From Mycobacterium mantenii (lineage in GTDB: Bacteria > Actinomycetota > Actinomycetes > Mycobacteriales > Mycobacteriaceae): a DNA stretch of 64,000 nt. How positions within the stretch are numbered: position 1 is the first letter of the stretch; each line of letters opens with the position of its first letter. Below are positions 9,004 to 18,101 of the stretch, piece after piece. Where the stretch lies: assembly GCF_010731775.1 (NCBI RefSeq), contig NZ_AP022590.1, positions 5,828,001 to 5,892,000 on the forward strand, given 5' to 3'. Below the pieces are notes generated by a model that searched no databases, was not told the origin of the DNA, and worked only from the letters and a program-made list of their open reading frames with translations. A program made the translations under genes and the position numbers.

Positions 9004-9387
9004 ATGGCGACTGTAAAGCGGGCTGTGCGGCGGTCTACGAGCGCCCTGGTGGGTGGCGCGCTGGTGCTGTCCGCACTGGGTTTGGCCGGCGGCACCGTCG
9101 CCCATGCGGCTCCGGCCCCGGCTCCCACCGGTCACTGGTGCCCGGGCGATCCATGGAACCCGGCCTGGGGCAATGTCTCCGACTGGGACTGGAACCACTG
9201 CCACGACTGGCAACGTCCGGGCGGCCCGTCGGCCCCCGCGGGGTGGGGACCCTGGGGCCCTCCGCCGGCGTGGGCACCACCGCAGCCGCCCCAACCGGCC
9301 TGGGCGCCCGGGGCGCAGATGATGTGGAACCCCACCGGCGCCGGTAGCTGGGGAATCTGGAACAACGGAATATGGACGCCGATCTGA
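9004..9387 (+). CDS. Small secreted Trp/Pro-rich protein
   Basis: This protein has 127 residues. A Sec signal peptide (basic MATVKRAVRR, hydrophobic ALVGGALVLSALGLAGG) is likely cleaved after AHA near residue 35. The mature part is very rich in Trp, Pro and Gly (HWCPGDPWNPAW, DWDWNHCHDW, WGPWGPPPAWAPP), with two cysteines that could pair. I do not know its function. A degraded coiled-coil gene begins just downstream. Confidence 0.75.
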   Translation: MATVKRAVRRSTSALVGGALVLSALGLAGGTVAHAAPAPAPTGHWCPGDPWNPAWGNVSDWDWNHCHDWQRPGGPSAPAGWGPWGPPPAWAPPQPPQPAWAPGAQMMWNPTGAGSWGIWNNGIWTPI

Positions 9388-9433
9388 TCCGACCCCGCGG
9401 TCCAAATCGGGTGCAACTGGTGCGCCAGCTGAG

Positions 9434-9745
9434 CTGGAAGGCCGGGAGCACGCGCTCGACGAGCGCGAGGAAATCCTGGCCCATCGCGAGGCTGAACTCA
9501 CGCGACGCGAATTTCAGGCCGGTAGAAGAGACCGGGTCGCCGATCAGCGCGACCGGATCGCGGACGAGCGCGAGCGGTTGGCGGACGAGCGCGAGTAACG
9601 CGCGGACGAACGCGAGGGCACGGCCGCGGAGCGCGAGCGCGTGCAACGCGTGGAAGAGCGAGGCATGCGCGCCCGCGCGAGGCGGGAGCAAGCCGACGTC
9701 GACCGTGAGACGGCGCGAAGCGAACGAGGCGGCGACGGCGCTTAG
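9434..9745 (+). pseudogene. Coiled-coil protein remnant with in-frame stop
   Basis: One frame encodes a continuous charged heptad-like repeat (ALDEREEILAHREAELTRRE, then ADERERLADERE) that is broken by TAA at 9596-9598. It continues in the same frame (RADEREGTAAERERVQRVEE) to TAG at 9743. No convincing start codon is in frame upstream. The motif DEREXXADERE is typical of mycobacterial coiled-coil hypotheticals. A single nonsense change plus loss of the start would explain it. Confidence 0.6.
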
Positions 9746-9854
9746 TCGGTGACCATGGGTACGCGCCCGCGGCAAACTGCAGAAACCGACCTCGGAACCA
9801 CAGGTGTTTTGCTGCCGAAAATATACCGGTGTGTAATAAGTTGGCTCTAAATGC

Positions 9855-9892
9855 GGCGCAGGTCATTGTCCTTTTAGCGAATGACCTGCGCC
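9855..9892. terminator. Perfect 13-bp hairpin upstream of the DCSG-peptidase-like gene
   Basis: GGCGCAGGTCATT (9855-9867) pairs exactly with AATGACCTGCGCC (9880-9892) across a 12-base loop. Surrounding DNA (9800-9925) is AT-rich for this genome. It could be a factor-independent terminator or a structured leader. The role is not established. Confidence 0.5.
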
Positions 9893-9937
9893 ACAAATTT
9901 TGGTTTGCAATAAATCTTATTGCTAGCCTCCCTGCCC

Positions 9938-10504
9938 ATGGTCGTTATTGCAACATTGATGTCGTTGATCGGTCAGGTCTCCGGCACGCCTTATATTGCG
10001 GGTGGAGATTCGCCCGCCGGGACCGATTGTTCGGGACTCGCATCGTGGATTGCGAATGCGGCAACCGATAGGCCCGTTTTTGGAAATCGATTCAACACTG
10101 GAAACGAAGAGGGTGCATTGCTGGCGCGCGGCTTCCAATATGGAACCGCTCCCAACGCGTTGGTCATCGGCTGGAACGGTGGCCACACCGCGGTGACACT
10201 GCCGGATGGAACATCGGTCTCCAGCGGTGAGCGAGGCGGCGTCCACGTCGGTGGCCCCGGCGCCTACCAGGCCGGATTCACGCATCACATGTTCCTCCCG
10301 ATGGCACCGGACGGTGGTGGCGCGCCACCGCCGGATGCTCCGCCGCCATTCTTCGCTCCGCCGCCCCCGCCGGATGCCTCGCCTCCGCCGCCGGATGCCC
10401 CGCCGCCCCCGCCGGATGCTCCGCCTCAGCCGCCGTTGGACGCCCCTGCGCCGCCGGCCGTTTTAATCGACGCTCCGGCACCACCACCTCCGCCGGCCCC
10501 CTGA
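9938..10504 (+). CDS. NlpC/P60-like secreted or surface protein with Pro-rich tail
   Basis: About 188 residues. The short catalytic-type domain carries GTDCSGLASW (candidate catalytic Cys) and NGGHTAVTLPDG (candidate His), as in NlpC/P60 cell-wall peptidases. After residue 125 it becomes a proline-rich tail built of PPPDAPP-like repeats, typical of mycobacterial surface proteins. ATG 9938 is chosen; an in-frame TTG lies at 9920, and neither has a clear ribosome site. No classical signal peptide is seen. Hairpins flank it on both sides, and its upstream DNA is AT-rich, which suggests acquisition. Confidence 0.65.
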   Translation: MVVIATLMSLIGQVSGTPYIAGGDSPAGTDCSGLASWIANAATDRPVFGNRFNTGNEEGALLARGFQYGTAPNALVIGWNGGHTAVTLPDGTSVSSGERGGVHVGGPGAYQAGFTHHMFLPMAPDGGGAPPPDAPPPFFAPPPPPDASPPPPDAPPPPPDAPPQPPLDAPAPPAVLIDAPAPPPPPAP

Positions 10505-10692
10505 ATTACCTTTATCAGGCCGCGTGGGAATTGCTAATTGATAACAAATAGGCCGCATTCGCGCGGAGGATAATGGCGAGTTGTATCGCCCGGTCAACCC
10601 CGGTGGTTCGGTGTCCGGCGAATTGTGAAGTGTCACTGTTATCGGCCAATGTGTGACCCGCGCCACCAGTGACGCACGATTGTAATGCGGCG

Positions 10693-10734
10693 AAAGTGTG
10701 CTCATGTGCCATCTGTGGCGCATGAGCACACTTT
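10693..10734. terminator. Near-perfect 19-bp hairpin
   Basis: The arm at 10693-10711 (AAAGTGTGCTCATGTGCCA) pairs with 10716-10734 across a TCTG loop, with one G-T pair. The outer A and T runs make it look like a bidirectional intrinsic terminator after the peptidase-like gene. The rest of the 360-base gap (10505-10866) shows no gene that I can support. Confidence 0.6.
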
Positions 10735-10866
10735 GCTGTAACCATTACCCCGCGAACTTCCGTCCTACTGTCCCCGCCACGCGACGGCCACGGGCCGATA
10801 GGCTGGCGCTGCCCGCGGAGACCGGGCGGGCATAACTCCGAAGCAGCGAACCTAGGCGGGGCCGCA

Positions 10867-11190
10867 ATGATCTTCATCGTCGTCAAGTTCGAGACCAAAC
10901 CCGAGTGGACCGACCGGTGGCCGGATCTCGTCGCATCGTTCACCGCGGCCACGCGCGCCGAGGAAGGCAATCTGTGGTTCGAATGGTCGCGCAGCCTGAA
11001 CAACCCGGCGGAGTACGTCTTGGTCGAGGCGTTCCGCGACGACGAGGCGGGCGGTGTCCACGTCAACAGCGATCACTTCAAGCGAGCGATGCGAGAGCTG
11101 CCTCAGGCGCTGAAGTCCACGCCCAAGATCATCAACCAGACCATCGACGCCACGGGCTGGTCGGAGATGGGCGAGATGGCGATTGGCTAG
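10867..11190 (+). CDS. Antibiotic-biosynthesis-monooxygenase (ABM/YgiN) family protein
   Basis: This 107-residue protein has the ABM dimeric alpha-beta barrel fold: beta strand MIFIVVKFETKP, helix WTDRWPDLVASFTAATRAEEG, strand NLWFEWSRS and strand EYVLVEAFRD, with a conserved His in VNSDHFKRAM. Such proteins act as quinol or haem-related monooxygenases, or bind small aromatics. The substrate cannot be read from sequence. The ATG at 10867 follows a GGCGGGG ribosome site. Confidence 0.8.
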   Translation: MIFIVVKFETKPEWTDRWPDLVASFTAATRAEEGNLWFEWSRSLNNPAEYVLVEAFRDDEAGGVHVNSDHFKRAMRELPQALKSTPKIINQTIDATGWSEMGEMAIG

Positions 11191-11197
11191 CTTTCGA

Positions 11198-11878
11198 CTA
11201 GTCGAGCGCGATTTCGATCTCGTCGCCCAGGGCATAACCCGGTGTGAGTGGGAGCCTGTCCCCGCTCCAGAACGATCCCGGGTCGAAGTAGTTGGCGTAC
11301 TTCTCCGTGGTCAGCAGCCCTATTTCCTCATAGGTGATGGCCACCGTTTCAGCGCAGTAGGCGACCTCCAGGCCCAGCCGCTGGCGCTCTTTGCGTCGCT
11401 GCGTCGATTCTCGAACCTTCTTGTCCACGAACGGGATTCCGCGCGTCCAGTCGTAGGCGTTCGGGAGCCGGCCGCGCAGCCACCGGCCGGTCAAGCGCAT
11501 GGTGGTCGGAAACGCGGTGCCGTCCATCCGCGCGATCACGCGCAGCAGCTTGTTCTCCTGCTCCCGGGTGGCCGGCGGCGTCAGCTGGCGTAGCCAGCAC
11601 CGTTGGTGGTAGCGCTGCGACCACTGCAACACCGATTGCGCAAGGTCGTTGAGTTGCACGCCACGATGATTCGTTCCGGTCCACAGGTCGACGAGCTTGT
11701 CACCCAGTTCGGCGTGCCAGATCAGCGGCGGCAGGTCGTCGATGGCCACCGTCATGCCGACGTGGTTCACGGGGCTGTTCGTCAGCGTCTGGATGGCGCG
11801 GTCCGGTCCCGAGCCGCCGCGGAACAGCCAGAGGTCGCCGGTGCGGGTCTGCTCGAGCGCTTGGTTCAAGGTGAGCAT
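11198..11878 (-). CDS. YiiX-like permuted NlpC/P60 protein (Rv1118c-like)
   Basis: About 226 residues. The permuted papain-fold signature is visible: NHVGMTVAIDD (candidate His, about residue 38) and a later AYCAETVAIT (candidate Cys). The start MLTLNQALEQTRTGDLWLFRG at 11878 is preferred, because the upstream 35 codons look non-coding and the family begins at this sequence. Relatives hydrolyse amide bonds in the cell envelope or lipids, but function here is unproven. It converges on the ABM gene with seven bases between stops. Confidence 0.75.
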   Translation of the reverse strand: MLTLNQALEQTRTGDLWLFRGGSGPDRAIQTLTNSPVNHVGMTVAIDDLPPLIWHAELGDKLVDLWTGTNHRGVQLNDLAQSVLQWSQRYHQRCWLRQLTPPATREQENKLLRVIARMDGTAFPTTMRLTGRWLRGRLPNAYDWTRGIPFVDKKVRESTQRRKERQRLGLEVAYCAETVAITYEEIGLLTTEKYANYFDPGSFWSGDRLPLTPGYALGDEIEIALD

Positions 11879-12035
11879 CGTCGTGTAAGCCCGTTCGCCG
11901 CTGCAGCTTTCGCCACTGTCGTCGCCAATACCAGCCCGGCGGTACGTCACGCGCGATGCGTTTGCCGTACGTTGCGGGCACACAAGTCAATCACAACCGG
12001 GCCATCACGACTCGGCTGCGCATAGCCTTGGTGTC

Positions 12036-12245
12036 ATGCGCAATGTGTGGAAGTGGCTGGGGTTGGCCGGTGCCGCCGGTGTCGTCGCCGGGGGTGTGCT
12101 GGTGGTTCGCGACGAACGCAAACGACGCGCATACACCGCCGACGAGGTCCGCGGTCGGCTGCACCAGCGGTTGGCCGAATACGACGGGGACGGCCTTCAG
12201 TCCGGCTCGGAATCGGCCGGGGATTCGACGGCGAACAAGCGGTAG
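12036..12245 (+). CDS. Small single-pass membrane protein
   Basis: Sixty-nine residues. One N-terminal membrane helix ([18 protein letters not shown]) is followed by a basic-acidic cytoplasmic tail ([27 protein letters not shown]) that looks like a conserved mycobacterial small-protein pattern. It starts at ATG 12036. The last 49 bases overlap the 3' end of the converging cyclase gene. Function is unknown. Confidence 0.6.
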   Translation: MRNVWKWLGLAGAAGVVAGGVLVVRDERKRRAYTADEVRGRLHQRLAEYDGDGLQSGSESAGDSTANKR

Positions 12246-13021
12246 GTGCCCGAAAACCCCTTCAGCTCCGCGTCGCGGCCCCCGTCGAACCGGATCCCAT
12301 CGCAGTCGGAAAGCGCGTCGCGCACGGGCTGACTCACCAGGATCTGGCCACCGACCGCCTGTGCGGCAACCCGAGCCGCCATCGCGACGTTGCGGCCGAA
12401 CAGATCTTCGCCGCGGCGCACCGAGCGCCCCATGTGAATGCCGATCCGGACGCGAATCTCCTCGCGCCGCTTGCGATTCGCATCCCTGTGCAACGCACGC
12501 TGCAGGTCCATGCCGCACCGCACCGCTTGTTCGGCGCGAGCGAACGCGATCATGAATCCGTCGCCCTGGCTCTTCACCACATGACCGGACCGCCGCTGCA
12601 CCAGATCCGAGACCAGCTTGTCGTGCGAGCTGATCAGCTTGACCCACGCCCGGTCGCCGATTCGCTCGTTGAGCGCGGTGGATTCCTCGATGTCGGAGAA
12701 CAAGATCACCACCCGGCCGTCCGGGGTGACGCGGGCGAGGTCGGGTCGCTCGACTTCCGCCCAGTCCGCGAGGTCCTCGATGCTGCTGCGCACCGCCGCG
12801 CCGAAACCCTCCTTGCGCATCAGGTTGGCGGTGTTCCACACCCTTTTGACGGCCTCGCGACCACCCGACAGCAGCTGATTGCGGGTATCGGTCCGCTGGC
12901 GCAACTCGTCGAGCTCCCGCTGACTGCGCACGAGCAACTGCCACAGCACGATCAGGGCGACGCCTTCGAGCGCGGCGATCCCGGCAAGGATGTAGACCGC
13001 AACGTGCAGCGCGTCATGCAT
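12197..13021 (-). CDS. Class III adenylyl/guanylyl cyclase, membrane-anchored
   Basis: About 274 residues. An N-terminal membrane helix ([21 protein letters not shown]) and a coiled linker ([18 protein letters not shown]) precede a class III cyclase domain. The first metal-binding Asp lies in [12 protein letters not shown], the second in [12 protein letters not shown], and the transition-state motif is [14 protein letters not shown]. It therefore looks able to make cAMP. The ATG at 13021 has GGAAGG nine bases upstream. As I recall, the M. tuberculosis counterpart (Rv1120c/Rv1119c) is fragmented, whereas this copy appears whole. Confidence 0.85.
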   Translation of the reverse strand: MHDALHVAVYILAGIAALEGVALIVLWQLLVRSQRELDELRQRTDTRNQLLSGGREAVKRVWNTANLMRKEGFGAAVRSSIEDLADWAEVERPDLARVTPDGRVVILFSDIEESTALNERIGDRAWVKLISSHDKLVSDLVQRRSGHVVKSQGDGFMIAFARAEQAVRCGMDLQRALHRDANRKRREEIRVRIGIHMGRSVRRGEDLFGRNVAMAARVAAQAVGGQILVSQPVRDALSDCDGIRFDGGRDAELKGFSGTYRLFAVESPADSEPD

Positions 13022-13151
13022 GCCGGTCATCCTTCCAAGGCTGCGGTCCACCCAGCTTGTCGGCCCAATTTGCAGTGTCTAGTGTTGAGTCCGCCGGCCG
13101 CGGGTAGTGATCTCAAGGGAGCCGATCAGGTGACTTTCGGGAGGAGCGATT

Positions 13152-14561
13152 TTGGCCGAGGACGACAGTAACCCATCTGACCTGCTGGTGATCTTCGGAA
13201 TCACCGGCGATCTGGCGCGAAAAATGACGTTTCGCGCGTTGTACCGGCTCGAGCGCCGCAAGGAGCTGAACCATCCGATCGTGGGTGTGGCCAGCGACGA
13301 CATCACCCTCGAGCAGCTACAGGGTCGGGCGCGCGATGCCATCAAGGCGTCGGGGGAGAAGTTCGACGACGCCGTCTTCGACCGGCTGGCGGACCGACTG
13401 TCCTACCTGCACGGCGACGTCACCGACGCCGATCTCTACAAGCAGCTCGCCAAGAAGATCCCGTCGGATTCCCATCCGCTCTACTACCTGGAAATGCCGC
13501 CGGCCTTGTTCGCGCCGATCGTGGAGAACCTGGCGAAAGCGGACCTGCTGGAGCGGGCGCGGGTGGCGGTGGAGAAACCGTTCGGCCACGACCTGGACTC
13601 GGCGCGCGACCTCAACGCGCGGCTACGCGCGGTGCTGGACGAAGACCAAATCCTGCGCGTGGACCACTTTTTGGGCAAACAGCCGGTCGAAGAATTGCAG
13701 TACCTGCGGTTCGCCAACAACGGGCTGGCCAAGCTGTGGGACCGCGACAGCATCTCCGAGATCCAGATCACCATGGCCGAGGACTTCGGCATCGAGGACC
13801 GCGGCAAGTTCTACGACGCGGTGGGCGCACTGCGCGACGTCGTGCAAAACCACCTGCTGCAGGTGCTGGCGCTGGTCGCCATGGAGCCGCCGGTCGGCGC
13901 GGGCGCCGACGACCTGAACGACAAGAAGGCCGAGGTTTTCCGGGCGATGCCGGCGCTGGATCCGGAGCGTTGCGTCCGCGGACAATACCGCGGCTACACC
14001 GACGTCGCGGGCGTGGCAAAGGATTCGACCACCGAGACCTACATCGCGCTGCGGACCGAGATCGACAACTGGCGCTGGGCCGGAGTGCCGATCTTCCTGC
14101 GCGCCGGAAAGGCGTTGCCGGAGAAGGTCACCGAGGTCCGGATGTTTCTGCACCACGTTCCCGGGTTTTCGTTCCTGCCCAACCGCCGGCCGCCCGAGTG
14201 CAACCAGATCGTGCTGCGCATCGACCCCGATCCCGGGATGCGGCTGCAGTTGTCCGCCCAGGCCCGCGATTCGTGGCACGACGTGCACCTGGACTCGTCG
14301 TTCGCCGAGGATCTCGGCGAACCGGTCCGGCCCTACGAGCGGTTGCTGTACGCCGCGTTCAACGGGGATCGCCAGCTATTCGCCCGTGAAGATGCCATCG
14401 AGGAGACGTGGCGCATCGTGCAGCCCGTCTTGGACAGGCCGGGCCGAATCCACCATTACGACCAGGGCTCCTGGGGACCCGAGGCCGCGCACGCGGTGGT
14501 GCGTGGTCACCACAACTGGCAAGAGCCGTGGTTGCCGCGCAGCACGCCCAACCAACACTAG
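13152..14561 (+). CDS. zwf: Glucose-6-phosphate 1-dehydrogenase
   Basis: This enzyme oxidises glucose 6-phosphate to 6-phosphogluconolactone, the entry to the oxidative pentose phosphate pathway. It has 469 residues, with the nucleotide-binding motif FGITGDLARKM near residue 15. The catalytic RVDHFLGK lies near residue 170, and EKPFGHDL is also present. The start is TTG at 13152 behind GGGAGGA. It resembles Zwf1 (Rv1121) of M. tuberculosis. The next gene, gnd, follows after 14 bases, so the two enzymes of the branch are co-transcribed. Confidence 0.95.
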   Translation: MAEDDSNPSDLLVIFGITGDLARKMTFRALYRLERRKELNHPIVGVASDDITLEQLQGRARDAIKASGEKFDDAVFDRLADRLSYLHGDVTDADLYKQLAKKIPSDSHPLYYLEMPPALFAPIVENLAKADLLERARVAVEKPFGHDLDSARDLNARLRAVLDEDQILRVDHFLGKQPVEELQYLRFANNGLAKLWDRDSISEIQITMAEDFGIEDRGKFYDAVGALRDVVQNHLLQVLALVAMEPPVGAGADDLNDKKAEVFRAMPALDPERCVRGQYRGYTDVAGVAKDSTTETYIALRTEIDNWRWAGVPIFLRAGKALPEKVTEVRMFLHHVPGFSFLPNRRPPECNQIVLRIDPDPGMRLQLSAQARDSWHDVHLDSSFAEDLGEPVRPYERLLYAAFNGDRQLFAREDAIEETWRIVQPVLDRPGRIHHYDQGSWGPEAAHAVVRGHHNWQEPWLPRSTPNQH

Positions 14562-14575
14562 GGAGACGGGACACG

Positions 14576-15598
14576 ATGCAGCTTGGGATGATCGGCCTCG
14601 GCCGGATGGGCGCGAACATCGTCCGCCGCGTGGTCAACGACGGACACGAATGTGTGGTGTACGACCACAACCCCGACGCGGTCAAGGCGATGGCGGGGGA
14701 GGACAGGACCACCGGAGTGTCCTCGCTGCAGGAGCTCGCCGAGAAGCTGACGACGCCGCGGCTCGTCTGGGTCATGGTTCCGGCGGGGACGATCACCACC
14801 GGGGTGATCGGCGAGCTGGCCAAGACGCTCGAATCGGGGGACATCGTCATCGATGGCGGCAACTCCTACTACCGCGACGACATCAGTCACGCAAAGACAC
14901 TGTCGGAGAAGGGGATTCACTTCCTGGACTGCGGGACCAGCGGTGGTGTGTGGGGCCGGGAACGCGGCTACTGCCTGATGGTCGGTGGCGACGATGAGGC
15001 CTTCGCATACGCCGAGCCGATTTTTGCCAGCGTCGCACCGGGCGTCGACGCGGCGCCGCGCACCCCCGGCCGGGACGGCGAGGTCGCGCAGGCGGAGAAG
15101 GGCTACCTGCATTGCGGGCCGGCCGGTGCCGGGCACTTCGTGAAGATGGTGCACAACGGAATCGAATACGGCATGATGGCTTCGCTCGCCGAGGGGTTGA
15201 ACATTCTGCGCAATGCCGACATCGGCAAGCACGTGCAAGAGGGTGACGCCGAAACCGCACCGCTGTCCAACCCGGAGTTCTATCAGTACGACTTTGACAT
15301 CCCCGACGTCGCCGAGGTGTGGCGTCGCGGCAGCGTCATCGGATCCTGGCTGCTGGACCTGACGGCGATCGCGCTGCACGACTCGCCGGATCTCAAGGAG
15401 TTCTCCGGCCGGGTGTCCGACTCCGGGGAGGGACGCTGGACCTCCATCGCGGCGATCGACGAGGGGGTGCCCTCACCGGTGCTCACCACCGCGCTGCAGT
15501 CCCGCTTCGCGTCGCGCTCGCTCGACGACTTCGCCAACAAGGCGCTCTCGGCGATGCGCAAGCAATTCGGCGGCCACGCCGAGAAGCCGGCGAACTAG
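14576..15598 (+). CDS. gnd: 6-phosphogluconate dehydrogenase (short, decarboxylating type)
   Basis: This protein has 340 residues. It begins with the dinucleotide motif MQLGMIGLGRMGANIVRR, and it contains VIDGGNSYYRDD, the substrate loop DCGTSGGVWG and the catalytic-lysine region HFVKMVHNGIEYGMM. The length is that of the bacterial short form (GndA/YqeC-like), not the 470-residue enzyme. It converts 6-phosphogluconate to ribulose 5-phosphate. The ATG at 14576 lies behind AGGGAGACGG. The stop overlaps the converging hydrolase by four bases. Confidence 0.93.
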   Translation: MQLGMIGLGRMGANIVRRVVNDGHECVVYDHNPDAVKAMAGEDRTTGVSSLQELAEKLTTPRLVWVMVPAGTITTGVIGELAKTLESGDIVIDGGNSYYRDDISHAKTLSEKGIHFLDCGTSGGVWGRERGYCLMVGGDDEAFAYAEPIFASVAPGVDAAPRTPGRDGEVAQAEKGYLHCGPAGAGHFVKMVHNGIEYGMMASLAEGLNILRNADIGKHVQEGDAETAPLSNPEFYQYDFDIPDVAEVWRRGSVIGSWLLDLTAIALHDSPDLKEFSGRVSDSGEGRWTSIAAIDEGVPSPVLTTALQSRFASRSLDDFANKALSAMRKQFGGHAEKPAN

Positions 15599-16458
15599 CG
15601 GCGGTTGACGAACGCGACCACCGCGTCGCTGAAGGCGTCGTTGTCGTCGCCGGCCGCGGTGTGCCCGGCGTTGGACAGTTCGACGAACTCGGCGCGCGGC
15701 ACGGTGGCCAGGAAGTGCCGTACGCCCTCGGGGCTCACCACGTCGGACAGCTTGCCGCGGATCAGCAAGACGGGGATCGTCAGATTCTTGGCGGCCTGCT
15801 CGAAGCTCTCGGTGCGCAGTTCGGGATCGTCGCCCGGCTTGGTCATGAACGCCGGGTCCCAGTGCCAGTACCAGCGGCCGTCGCGCAGGCGCAGGTTCTT
15901 TTTCAAGCCCTCGGGGCTACGTGGCTTGCTTCGGTAGGGCAGGTAGGCGGCGACGGCGTCGGCGGCCTGCTCCAGGGAGTCGAAGCCGTCGAGGCCGCTG
16001 AACATGAAATCCCGGATGCGGGCACTGCCGCCCTTTTCGAATCGGGGGACCACGTCGACGAGCACCAATCGGGTCACCTTCGCCGGTCCGGCCCGGTGAG
16101 CGGCGAGGATCCCGGTCAGCCCGCCCATGCTGGCCCCGATGATCGTCACGGGCCGGCCGATCGCGTTCAGCACCCGCATGACGTCGGCCGTCAGCGTCTC
16201 GATCTCGTAGTCGGCGTCGGGGGAGCGTGCACTGTCCCCATGCCCCCGCGAATCCAGCGCCACCACGTGCAGGCCCTCATCGGCCAGCGTCTGGCCGGTG
16301 CTTTTCCAGGAAAACCGGTTCTGGCCGCCCCCGTGCAACATCAGGATGCTCGGTCGCCCGGCACCGTCGGAGCTGCGGTTCCATTCGTCGGCGACCAGGG
16401 TAATCCCGTCGACACCGGCAAACTCAACCGTCTCGGGACTGCTACTGACGGTACTCAT
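15595..16458 (-). CDS. bpoB: Alpha/beta hydrolase (bpoB-type, putative peroxidase/esterase)
   Basis: This protein has 287 residues with the alpha/beta-hydrolase layout: oxyanion strand LMLHGGGQNRFSW, nucleophile elbow GASMGGLTG (Ser about residue 124), and a C-terminal acid and His in SNAGHTAAGDDND. It matches the position of Rv1123c, annotated bpoB, a non-haem peroxidase. The real substrate is unknown, and esterase activity is equally possible. It is transcribed against gnd. Confidence 0.85.
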   Translation of the reverse strand: MSTVSSSPETVEFAGVDGITLVADEWNRSSDGAGRPSILMLHGGGQNRFSWKSTGQTLADEGLHVVALDSRGHGDSARSPDADYEIETLTADVMRVLNAIGRPVTIIGASMGGLTGILAAHRAGPAKVTRLVLVDVVPRFEKGGSARIRDFMFSGLDGFDSLEQAADAVAAYLPYRSKPRSPEGLKKNLRLRDGRWYWHWDPAFMTKPGDDPELRTESFEQAAKNLTIPVLLIRGKLSDVVSPEGVRHFLATVPRAEFVELSNAGHTAAGDDNDAFSDAVVAFVNRR

Positions 16459-16578
16459 GCGATCTGACGTTACATAGGCCGGTTAAGCACTGTTCCGCGG
16501 GTGGACGACGCGATGAATTTCTGTCGGCGACGGGGTCTATCCATCGCGAAGACCAACGACCATCAAGGAGGCCCCGGC

Positions 16579-17049
16579 ATGCCCTCGATCACCCCGTCGC
16601 TGTGGTTCGACGACAACATGGAGGAGGCCGCGAAGTTCTACACCTCGGTGTTCCCGAACTCCCACATCGAAGGGTTCAATCAGACCACCGACGCCGGACC
16701 GGGCCGGCCCGGTACCGTCCTGTCGGGCAGCTTCGTGCTGGACGGCACCCGGTTCATCGGCATCAACGGCGGTCCGCACTTCTCGTTCGACGAAGCGGTG
16801 TCTTTCACGATCCACTGCAAGGACCAGGACGAGGTCGACTACTACTGGAAGCGGTTGACCGACGGCGGCGAGGAATCACAATGCGGCTGGCTCAAAGACC
16901 GCTTCGGCCTGAGCTGGCAGATCGTCCCGGACCGCCTCTACGAACTGATCGGCGATCCCGATCGGGCGCGCGCGGCGGCGGCCACCCAGGCGATGTACGG
17001 CATGCGCAAGATCATGATCGCCGAGCTGGAACGGGCCGCCGCGCTGTAA
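16579..17049 (+). CDS. VOC-superfamily (PhnB-like) protein
   Basis: About 156 residues of the glyoxalase/bleomycin-resistance fold in the PhnB-like group: MPSITPSLWFDDNMEEAAKFYTSVF, then FVLDGTRFIGINGGP and the characteristic GEESQCGWLKDRFGLSWQIVP. Members bind metals and small molecules; the substrate is unknown. The ATG at 16579 has a strong AAGGAGG site, so the 26 upstream codons are excluded. Confidence 0.9.
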   Translation: MPSITPSLWFDDNMEEAAKFYTSVFPNSHIEGFNQTTDAGPGRPGTVLSGSFVLDGTRFIGINGGPHFSFDEAVSFTIHCKDQDEVDYYWKRLTDGGEESQCGWLKDRFGLSWQIVPDRLYELIGDPDRARAAAATQAMYGMRKIMIAELERAAAL

Positions 17050-17163
17050 TGGTGAAAACGGCTGGGACAGAGATATTTTGACGTTCTGTCGACCCGGGGC
17101 GGTGCGTCGTGCGGCCGCACAGGTTAGGTTGATCCCTGCGGAGGCGTCGAGCAGGGAGTGGAC

Positions 17164-18072
17164 ATGGCTGAACCAGGCTGGATCGACGTGACCAGCCCCG
17201 CGGGGGACCTCAAGGCCCTCACCTGGGGCCCCAAGGACGGCCCCCTCGCGTTGTGCCTGCACGGCTTCCCCGACACGCCCTACGGCTGGCGCAAGGTGGC
17301 TCCCCGGCTTGCCGCGGCGGGATGGCGGGTGGTCGCGCCCTTCATGCGCGGATACGCGCCGTCGTCGATCCCGGTCGACGGCGGCTATCAGGTCGGCGCG
17401 CTGATGGACGACGCCCTGCGGGTGCGCTCGGCCGCCGGCGGCACCGACAACGACGTGATCATCGGCCACGACTGGGGCGCGATCGCCGGCACCGGACTGG
17501 CCGCCATGCCCGACAGCCCCTTCACTAAGGCGGTGATCATGTCGGTGCCCCCGTCGGCGGCGTTCCGTCGGCGCGGCGGTAGCGCTGGAGAGCGGGGCCG
17601 GCTGGCCGCCCATGTGGCGCGGCAGGCCTTTCGCAGCTGGTACATCATGTACTTCCTATTGCCCTGGCTGCCAGAGCATTCCGCGTCCTGGGTGTTGCCG
17701 CTGCTGTGGCGGCGGTGGTCGCCGGGCTATCGCGCCGACGAGGACTTGCGGCACGTCGACGCCGCGATCGGGGCGCCGGAGAGCTGGCGCGCGGCCCTGG
17801 GACCGTACCGCGCCACCATTCGCAACACCCGGCCCTCGGCGCGGTATGCCGAATTGAACCAGCTGTGGACCCAAGAACCCGTGCTGCCGTGCCTGTACCT
17901 GCATGGCCGCGACGACGGTTGCATGACACCGGCTTTCGCAAGTTGGGCGGAGAAGGTGCTGCCCGCGGGCAGCGAGGTCGCCATCGTCGAACACGCCGGC
18001 CATTTCCTGCAACTCGAACAACCCGACAAGGTCGCCGATCTGGTGCTCGGGTTCATCGGCTCACCCGGCTGA
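17164..18072 (+). CDS. ephC: Epoxide hydrolase-like alpha/beta hydrolase
   Basis: About 302 residues. The oxyanion motif LHGFPDTPYGWRK, the nucleophile Asp in IIGHDWGAIAGT (about residue 101) and the late His in EHAGHFLQLEQP define the epoxide-hydrolase group. It corresponds to EphC (Rv1124). A GTG two codons upstream (17158) is an alternative start. The next gene starts within about 30 bases, so the two are probably an operon. Confidence 0.88.
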   Translation: MAEPGWIDVTSPAGDLKALTWGPKDGPLALCLHGFPDTPYGWRKVAPRLAAAGWRVVAPFMRGYAPSSIPVDGGYQVGALMDDALRVRSAAGGTDNDVIIGHDWGAIAGTGLAAMPDSPFTKAVIMSVPPSAAFRRRGGSAGERGRLAAHVARQAFRSWYIMYFLLPWLPEHSASWVLPLLWRRWSPGYRADEDLRHVDAAIGAPESWRAALGPYRATIRNTRPSARYAELNQLWTQEPVLPCLYLHGRDDGCMTPAFASWAEKVLPAGSEVAIVEHAGHFLQLEQPDKVADLVLGFIGSPG

Positions 18073-18101
18073 CACGGGGTCGGGTCGTGGCGGGACACCG
18101 G

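Noticed and set aside
9372..9752. A 126-codon plus-strand frame over the coiled-coil remnant
   Set aside because: Its sequence is Ser/Arg/Thr-rich filler, while another frame holds the clear DEREE heptad pattern with one stop.
17706..18101. Upstream extension of the Rv1125-like gene
   Set aside because: It would overlap ephC in another frame and gives a basic low-complexity peptide; the conserved protein begins at VDAQFYWMSAKIP.
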